27,572 nucleotides of DNA from JBFWQM01 sp050249455 (GTDB lineage Bacteria > Pseudomonadota > Alphaproteobacteria > MPNO01 > VGEU01). Shown here one piece after another: positions 23,045-27,572 of the stretch. The translations under genes and the position numbers were made by a program. How positions within the stretch are numbered: position 1 is the stretch's first letter; each line of letters begins with the position of its first letter. The notes beneath the pieces were generated by a model. It made no database searches, was not told the origin of the DNA, and saw only the letters and a list, made by a program, of their open reading frames with translations. The stretch covers positions 1 through 27,572 of the forward strand of contig JBFWQM010000046.1 in the NCBI GenBank assembly GCA_050249455.1, written 5' to 3'.

Positions 23045-23846
23045 TCTGCAACGACACGTCCTGGGCGTTCTGGCCAAGCATCGCAATCCCGAAAGCTATG
23101 TGTCGGGCGCCGCACCTTTGGCGCGCGTCGGACCACGCATTTCCGACGATATCGACATTTTCCACGATCGCGAGGAAGCGATCGCCGCTGCAGCCGAACA
23201 GGACGTTCGATCGCTGGAAGCGGCAGGCTTCCAGGTCCTCTGGCACAGGCGCGAACCGGGTTTGCACAGCGCGGTCATCCTGCGCGACGGCGCATCGATG
23301 CGGCTGGAATGGGCGCGCGACAGCGATTTCCGCTTCTTTCCCGCGGTCCCGGACGCGCTCTTCGGTTACGTGCTGCACGTCCTCGACATCGCTGTAAACA
23401 AGGCGTTGGCGGCGGCGGGACGTCGCGAGCCGCGCGACATCATCGATCTCTTGTTCATCGACGAGAACGAGCTTCCGCTTGGCGCCGTCATCTGGGCGGC
23501 CGTCGGTAAGGATCCCGGCTTCACGCCGGAAGGGCTGATCGACGAGATCCGACGTAACGCGCGCTTCCGTCAGGATGACTACGACGACCTTTCGATGGAG
23601 CAGCCGGTGGATGCCGCCGACGTGTCGCGCCGGCTTCGTGCCGCGCTCGACCGGGCAGAAGCCTTTGTCCGCGCCATGCCGGCCGGAAAGGAGGGGCTCC
23701 TGTTCCTGAAAGACGGCATGGCCGTGCAGCCCGACCCCGCACGGGTCGACGACTGCGTCGCGCACGGCGGCCGGCGGCGCGGCCACTGGCCGAGCTCGCC
23801 GGAGCTGGCGCAGGCGATGCTTGAGCGTTATGCGCCGAAGACCTAG
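23031..23846 (+). CDS. AbiEii/AbiGii-type nucleotidyltransferase, possible toxin
   Basis: A 271-aa protein with the signatures of the AbiEii-like (DUF1814) nucleotidyltransferase fold. They are SGAAPLAR (25-32), the metal-binding DxD motif in ISDDIDIF (37-44; Asp40 and Asp42), MRLEW (90-94) as the probable third acidic strand, and the diagnostic NKALAAAGRREPRDIIDL (123-140) helix pair. Known AbiEii toxins use a nucleotide to modify tRNA or another target and cause growth arrest or abortive infection. Start is GTG 23031 with GAGG nine bases upstream; an ATG at 23026 is in another frame. The C-terminal 70 residues are not recognised. Codon use looks less G/C-biased than in flanking genes, which fits acquisition by transfer. 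Confidence 0.85.
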   Translation: MPLSDLQRHVLGVLAKHRNPESYVSGAAPLARVGPRISDDIDIFHDREEAIAAAAEQDVRSLEAAGFQVLWHRREPGLHSAVILRDGASMRLEWARDSDFRFFPAVPDALFGYVLHVLDIAVNKALAAAGRREPRDIIDLLFIDENELPLGAVIWAAVGKDPGFTPEGLIDEIRRNARFRQDDYDDLSMEQPVDAADVSRRLRAALDRAEAFVRAMPAGKEGLLFLKDGMAVQPDPARVDDCVAHGGRRRGHWPSSPELAQAMLERYAPKT

Positions 23847-23903
23847 GCTGCCGCGCGGTTGGGCCGCATCGCCTTCCGCCGAGCAAGAACGTAAGGTTGC
23901 GCC

Positions 23904-24497
23904 ATGACCGACATATCCCGCTTCCGCACCTACGTCGCCGAGATGACGCGGCTGGTCGAGCGCGCCGGCGGCGACGAGGGCGCGATGATCGACGGCGGCA
24001 AGGCGCTGCTGGCCGACCTGATCGCAAAGGACGACTGGCTGCCCGACGCGTTCGCCGCGCCGGACCCGGCGCGGTACTGCCAGTACCTGCTGCACTGCGA
24101 CCCGCTGGAGCGGTTCTCCGTCGTCAGCTTCGTGTGGGGGCCGGGCCAGGACACGCCGGTGCACGACCATACGGTGTGGGGCCTGATCGGCGTGCTGCGC
24201 GGCGCGGAGATCGGCCAGCGCTACGCGATCGGACGGGACGGGATCGAGGCGGGACACGAGGAGCGGCTGGAGCGCGGCCAGATCGACGTGGTGTCGCCGA
24301 CCCGCGGCGACGTGCACCGTGTCGCCAACGCGCTGAAGGACCGGCCGTCGATCTCCATCCACGTCTACGGCGCCAACATCGGCGCGGTGCGCCGCCACGT
24401 GTTCGATGCGAAGACCGGCGCGCCGAAGGACTTCATCTCCGGCTATTCGTCCGCGGTGGTGCCCAACCTGTGGGACCGCTCGCGGCCGGCCGCCTGA
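23904..24497 (+). CDS. Thiol dioxygenase of the cysteine/3-mercaptopropionate dioxygenase family
   Basis: A 197-aa cupin iron enzyme that adds O2 to a thiol to give a sulfinate. Iron ligands are His87 and His89 in TPVHDHTVWG and His138 in GDVHRV. The Ser151-His153-Tyr155 relay (SISIHVYG) is intact. RYCQYLLHCDPLERFSVVSF resembles the bacterial Gln-type enzymes, several of which prefer 3-mercaptopropionate to cysteine. I therefore favour 3-mercaptopropionate dioxygenase, with cysteine dioxygenase as the alternative. AAGG precedes ATG 23904. An LLM oxidoreductase follows 13 bases later, so the pair is probably co-transcribed and concerned with organosulfur compounds. Confidence 0.9.
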   Translation: MTDISRFRTYVAEMTRLVERAGGDEGAMIDGGKALLADLIAKDDWLPDAFAAPDPARYCQYLLHCDPLERFSVVSFVWGPGQDTPVHDHTVWGLIGVLRGAEIGQRYAIGRDGIEAGHEERLERGQIDVVSPTRGDVHRVANALKDRPSISIHVYGANIGAVRRHVFDAKTGAPKDFISGYSSAVVPNLWDRSRPAA

Positions 24498-24510
24498 CCC
24501 GCGAGGCATC

Positions 24511-25557
24511 ATGAAGATCGGCCTGTTCGACCACGTCGAGCGGTCGGGCGACCGCCCGCTCGCTACCCAGTTCGACGAGCGGCTGACCTTCGCCGCGGCG
24601 GCCGACGAGGCGGGCCTGTGGTGCCTGCACGTGGCGGAGCACCACGCCTCGCCGCTCAACATGGTGCCTGTGCCGGGCGTCTACCTGGCCGCCGTGGCGC
24701 GCGCGACGCAGCGCATCCGGCTGGGGCCGCTGGTCTACCTGCTGCCGCTCTATTCGCCGCTGCGGCTGGCGGAGGAGATCTGCATGCTCGACCACCTGAG
24801 CAAGGGGCGGCTGGAGGTCGGCGTCGGGCGCGGCGTGTCGCCGTTCGAGCTCGCCTACCACAAGATCGACCACGACGAATCGCGCGACATCTTCGTCGAG
24901 GCGTACGAGGCCCTGCGCACCGCGCTGACCCACGACCCGTTCAGCTTCGAGGGCAAGCGGTACAAGTACGCCGACGTGCCGATGCCGCTGCGCCCGCTGC
25001 AGTCGCCGCACCCGGCGTTCTGGTACGGCTCGTCCAACACCGTCGGCGCGGCGTGGGCGGGCGAGCACGGCATGCATTTCACGGCCAATGGGCCGCTGTC
25101 GCACGCGGCGACCAACATCGGCGCCTACCGCGAGGCGCTGGCGCGCCGCGGCGGCGCGATGCAGCCGAAGGCGGCGTTCGCCGGCGGCGCCGCGATCGGC
25201 CTGCTGCGCCACATCGTCGTCGCCGACACCGACGCGGAAGCGGTGCGCATCGCCAAGCCGGCGCTGGAGCACCACGCCGCCAGCCTGAACTGGCTGCGCA
25301 AGCGCCACAACGCCGACCAGCTAACGGCGCGGCTCAACATCATGCGCGGCGAGGACTACGAGAGCTGGGCGACGCAGGGCATGGTGATCGCCGGCAGCCC
25401 GGCGACCGTGCGCAAGGCGCTGACCGAGCAGGCGACGGCGCTGAAGCTCAACTACCTCGTCGCCTATCTCTTCTTCGGCACGATGGCGCTGTCCGACGCG
25501 CTGCGCTCGCTGCAGCTGTTCAAGACCGAGGTGATGCCGGCGCTGGCGACGGTGTGA
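24511..25557 (+). CDS. LLM-class flavin-dependent oxidoreductase (second)
   Basis: A 348-aa luciferase-like monooxygenase. Family motifs are MKIGLFDHVE, LCHVAEHHA-like (CLHVAEHHASP, 38-48), QRIRLGPLVYLLPLYSP (68-84), MLDHLSKGRLEVGVGRGVSP (91-110) and KRYKYADVPMPLRPLQSPHP (150-169). It is clearly homologous to the LLM protein at 7750-8784 but not a recent copy. GAGG lies four bases before the ATG. It starts 13 bases after the thiol dioxygenase stop. Because several LLM enzymes desulfonate alkanesulfonates, a joint role in sulfur assimilation or thiol/sulfinate breakdown is reasonable but inferred. The gene ends just before REP-like copy 2. Confidence 0.92.
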   Translation: MKIGLFDHVERSGDRPLATQFDERLTFAAAADEAGLWCLHVAEHHASPLNMVPVPGVYLAAVARATQRIRLGPLVYLLPLYSPLRLAEEICMLDHLSKGRLEVGVGRGVSPFELAYHKIDHDESRDIFVEAYEALRTALTHDPFSFEGKRYKYADVPMPLRPLQSPHPAFWYGSSNTVGAAWAGEHGMHFTANGPLSHAATNIGAYREALARRGGAMQPKAAFAGGAAIGLLRHIVVADTDAEAVRIAKPALEHHAASLNWLRKRHNADQLTARLNIMRGEDYESWATQGMVIAGSPATVRKALTEQATALKLNYLVAYLFFGTMALSDALRSLQLFKTEVMPALATV

Positions 25558-25573
25558 CGCGAATAGTTCATAC

Positions 25574-25649
25574 GTAGGGGCGGGTTTCAAACCCGCCCTG
25601 TCCGACACCGCGCGGCCGCGAAACGGACGGGTTTGAAACCCGCCCCTAC
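25574..25649. repeat. REP/BIME-like paired palindrome, copy 2
   Basis: Same element as at 7638-7727. The arm at 25574-25598 is identical to the left arm of copy 1 over all 25 bases. The opposite arm (25625-25649) differs at a few positions, one of which breaks the outer part of its own hairpin. The spacer is 26 bases, and unrelated to the 40-base spacer of copy 1. It lies between converging genes (LLM oxidoreductase on plus, membrane-associated protein on minus), again at the 3' end of an LLM gene. Confidence 0.9.
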
Positions 25650-25664
25650 GGAATTTCGGCGTCT

Positions 25665-26660
25665 TCAGCCCCCCGCGGCCTGGCGCGCGGCGCGCAGGAT
25701 ATCGAGCAGGTCGAGGACGCGCGCGACGTAGTGGTCGCGCACGGTGAAGCGGCTGTCGCCGCGGCCGGTCAGTTCCTTGTCGAGGCTGTCGATCAGGCGG
25801 TGCAGCCGGCGCTGGTGCAGGCCGAGCCTGCGCTGCACCGGGTCCGTGATCACCCCGGAGAACGCGACCAGCACCGTCGCCACCGCCATCAGGCCGCCGG
25901 TCATGCCGACGGCGAGCGCGCCGGTGCGCGCGGCGGACGCGGTCCAGAACGACGCGACGCCCGCGCCGAGCGGGACGGCCGCGATCTTCTGCGCCAGCGC
26001 GCCGGCGACCAGCGGCGCCAGCGAGATCAGCCCCGGCGTGAACTGGTTGAACATCATGCCGCCGGTCGCCGCCGCAGTGAGCGAGCTGGCGAGGTCGCCG
26101 GCGGCGACCCGCGTCGCGCCGTAGGTGGCGAGCGTCTCCGCCAGCCAGTCGCGGAAGCGCGGGTCGTTGGCGCGACGGGCGATCACGGTCATCGCCTCCG
26201 CCACCGCCGGCGCGATCGCCGGGTCGTCGAGGATCGCCGCGGCCAACGCATCGCGCTCGTGCCGCCGCTTCGGCTGCACGTAGGGGAGCTGCAGCAGCTC
26301 CGTCACCAGCCGCCATTCGAGCTCGCGCCCGACGTCGGTGGTGAAGAACAGGCGGCGTTCCTCCAGCCACTTCTCCGCCGCGTCCCACTGCGCGCGGCGG
26401 CCGGCGGCCGACATCGCGCGCAGCGCCAGCGCCGGCGCGACCATCGCGAGGTTGGCGGGCGCGCGCAGGAGATCCCAGCCGATCGCCGCGCGGTGCAGCC
26501 GCAGGCTGCCGCGCAGCGAGTACGTCGCGTCGACGAAGTCGTCGACCCGGTCGTGGCAGCCGGCGACGTAGCGCTCGATCGCGCGGTCGACCGCGGCGGC
26601 GATGTCGGATTCGCCGATGGCCAGGATCGGCGGGGCGGCGTGGAGGTCGATGTCGGTCAT
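25665..26660 (-). CDS. Membrane-associated protein of unknown function (DUF6635-like)
   Basis: A 331-aa protein. The N-terminal 130 residues are helical and charged, with a conserved-looking block YVAGCHDRVDDFVDATYSLR (31-50) followed by GSLRLHRAAIGWDLLRAPAN (51-70). Residues 205-272 hold two or three hydrophobic segments, the clearest at about 247-271 (GALAVGMTGGLMAVATVLVAF). The C-terminus (275-331) is a basic, probably helical tail. I recall a DUF6635 family with a similar start but cannot confirm it. The start overlaps the stop of the crotonase-like gene by four bases (ATGA), so it is translated with it. REP-like copy 2 lies just beyond its stop. No function is assigned. Confidence 0.8.
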   Translation of the reverse strand: MTDIDLHAAPPILAIGESDIAAAVDRAIERYVAGCHDRVDDFVDATYSLRGSLRLHRAAIGWDLLRAPANLAMVAPALALRAMSAAGRRAQWDAAEKWLEERRLFFTTDVGRELEWRLVTELLQLPYVQPKRRHERDALAAAILDDPAIAPAVAEAMTVIARRANDPRFRDWLAETLATYGATRVAAGDLASSLTAAATGGMMFNQFTPGLISLAPLVAGALAQKIAAVPLGAGVASFWTASAARTGALAVGMTGGLMAVATVLVAFSGVITDPVQRRLGLHQRRLHRLIDSLDKELTGRGDSRFTVRDHYVARVLDLLDILRAARQAAGG

Positions 26661-27385
26661 CTGCGCAGGCTCGCGACATAGGCTTCGAGGCGGCCCTTGA
26701 GGCCGGGGCGCCCCGCCGTGCGCACCAGCGCGGCGAGGTCGCGGTCGCGCATGTCGGGCAGCGCGACGGCGGCGAGGTCGTGCGCGATGTCGGGCGCGAG
26801 CACCGCGGCGTCGGCCGCCGCGCGGTCGATCGCAGCGGGCCAGCCGGACTGCGGCGCGAGGCGGGTGGCGATGTCAAGCCCGGCGGCTTCAGAGGCGTCG
26901 ACCACGCGCGTCGTGGCGAGCAGCGCGAGCGCCGCGTCGGCGCCGATGCGGAACGCGAGCCGCCCGGTGCCGAGCGCGATGCCGAAGCGCGGGCCGGGAA
27001 ACGAGAACCGTGCGCCGGGATCGGCGATGCGGCCGCGGCAGGCGAGGAACAGGTCGGCGCCAGCGCCGAACACGCGGCCGTGCGCCAGCGCGAGCGTCGC
27101 CATGGGGGCGTGGAACACCGCCTGCAGCAGGGTCTCGACCCGCACCAGGCGGTGGAGCAGGTCGCCGTCGCTGGTATCCGCCAGCCCGCCGAGGTCGAGC
27201 CCGGTGCACAGCGACGGCCCGGCGCCCTGGAAGACGAGCAGGCGGGTGCCGTCGGCCGCGGCCGCGTCGACCGCGGCGATCAGCGCCTCCACCAGCGCCG
27301 GATCGAGCGCGTTGCCGCGCGCCGGGCGCGACAGGGTCAGGCGCGTCGTCGTGCCGTCGCGCTGCACGTCCAGGATGTCGGTCAT
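26657..27385 (-). CDS. Crotonase-fold (enoyl-CoA hydratase/isomerase family) protein lacking catalytic glutamates
   Basis: A 242-aa member of the crotonase superfamily. The CoA-binding and oxyanion-hole segments are visible: SRPARGNALDPALVEALIAA (19-38), GPSLCTGLDLGGL (56-68) and ALAHGRVFGAGADLFLAC. In the region where rat crotonase has its two catalytic glutamates (QPEILLG and LAMEMVLTG), this protein has GPRFGIALG and AALALLATT. Both appear replaced (by Arg and Ala). It is therefore unlikely to be a standard enoyl-CoA hydratase; an isomerase-, thioesterase- or non-catalytic role is possible. AAGGAG is four bases before the ATG. It is translationally coupled to the membrane-associated protein downstream. 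Confidence 0.87.
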   Translation of the reverse strand: MTDILDVQRDGTTTRLTLSRPARGNALDPALVEALIAAVDAAAADGTRLLVFQGAGPSLCTGLDLGGLADTSDGDLLHRLVRVETLLQAVFHAPMATLALAHGRVFGAGADLFLACRGRIADPGARFSFPGPRFGIALGTGRLAFRIGADAALALLATTRVVDASEAAGLDIATRLAPQSGWPAAIDRAAADAAVLAPDIAHDLAAVALPDMRDRDLAALVRTAGRPGLKGRLEAYVASLRR

Positions 27386-27433
27386 CGCACTCCTTGCGAC
27401 GCCGCGTCCCGTGGCCGGGCGGCGGCGATGCCG

Positions 27434-27454
27434 TTATCGTCCCCTGATAGATAA
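27434..27454. promoter_or_regulatory. Inverted repeat in the divergent region before the maleate-isomerase-like gene
   Basis: TTATC (27434-27438) and GATAA (27450-27454) are inverted copies around an 11-base centre, the only AT-rich patch in the 108-base divergent region. It overlaps a second short pair, CCCCT and AGGGG. An operator or part of a promoter for either flanking gene is possible; the arms are short and chance cannot be excluded. Confidence 0.22.
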
Positions 27455-27493
27455 GGGGCCGCGGCCCCGCCTCCAAGCCGTCCGGAGACCGCC

Positions 27494-27572
27494 ATGACCG
27501 ACGCCATGGGCACCCGCTGCGTGTTCGCCCTGCTGCTGCCGGCGACCAACACGATCACCGAGCCCGACTTGG
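27494..27572 (+). CDS. 5' end of a maleate isomerase / Asp-Glu racemase-like gene (truncated by window)
   Basis: Only 26 residues are visible. After MTDAMGTR the strand CVFALLLPATNTITEPDL matches the opening of the maleate cis-trans isomerase and arylmalonate decarboxylase group, whose first strand ends in a P-(S/A)-x-N-T-x-x-E-P motif that binds the substrate carboxylate. GGAG is nine bases before the ATG. The gene is divergent from the crotonase-like gene. Later catalytic cysteines lie outside the window, so the exact subgroup cannot be given. Confidence 0.65.
   Translation, partial: MTDAMGTRCVFALLLPATNTITEPDL

Overview
The window is very GC-rich (by eye around 70%), densely packed and bacterial. 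TRAP transporters of the TAXI type, a glutathione-dependent formaldehyde dehydrogenase, TerC proteins, a TDO/kynureninase operon and a class I cytochrome c together suggest an alphaproteobacterium, perhaps Rhodospirillales-like. That placement is inference. I see no rRNA, tRNA, CRISPR array, transposase or phage gene.

Layout. (1) 1-2865, minus strand: a possible truncated gene start, then a tryptophan-to-anthranilate operon (kynU, kynA and an NTF2-like gene, with gaps of 14-16 nt). (2) 3013-4988, plus strand: TerC protein, universal stress protein, second TerC protein. A converging HtrA-type protease overlaps the second TerC by 62 nt. (3) 6111-7615, plus strand: class III alcohol (formaldehyde) dehydrogenase joined by a one-base overlap to a VOC-fold protein. 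(4) 7750-19277, minus strand: nine genes in one direction. In transcription order they are a nitroreductase/malonic-semialdehyde-reductase-like protein, a 3-oxoadipyl-CoA-type thiolase, three tandem TAXI solute-binding proteins, two fused TRAP permeases, a MaoC/HTD2-like hydratase coupled to the last permease, and an LLM-class flavin oxidoreductase. This reads as an uptake and CoA-ester catabolism locus for an unknown carboxylate. (5) 19404-20919: a small cytochrome c converging on a redoxin/2OG-Fe(II) oxygenase fusion. (6) 21032-25557, plus strand: an acetolactate-synthase-like ThDP enzyme, an 83-aa protein overlapping an AbiEii-type nucleotidyltransferase (a possible toxin-antitoxin pair), a thiol dioxygenase and a second LLM oxidoreductase. 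(7) 25665-27385, minus strand: a crotonase-fold protein lacking both usual catalytic glutamates, overlapping a membrane-associated protein of unknown function. The 5' end of a maleate-isomerase-like gene closes the window.

Two copies of a REP/BIME-like element (paired 25-base palindromic arms) lie at 7638-7727 and 25574-25649. Each sits in a convergent junction just after an annotated plus-strand gene and just before the 3' end of a minus-strand gene.

The points most worth a second look are the AbiEii-like pair, the redoxin-2OG oxygenase fusion, the transporter block with three binding proteins and two permeases, the coding-like orphan tail between the two permeases, and the degenerate crotonase.
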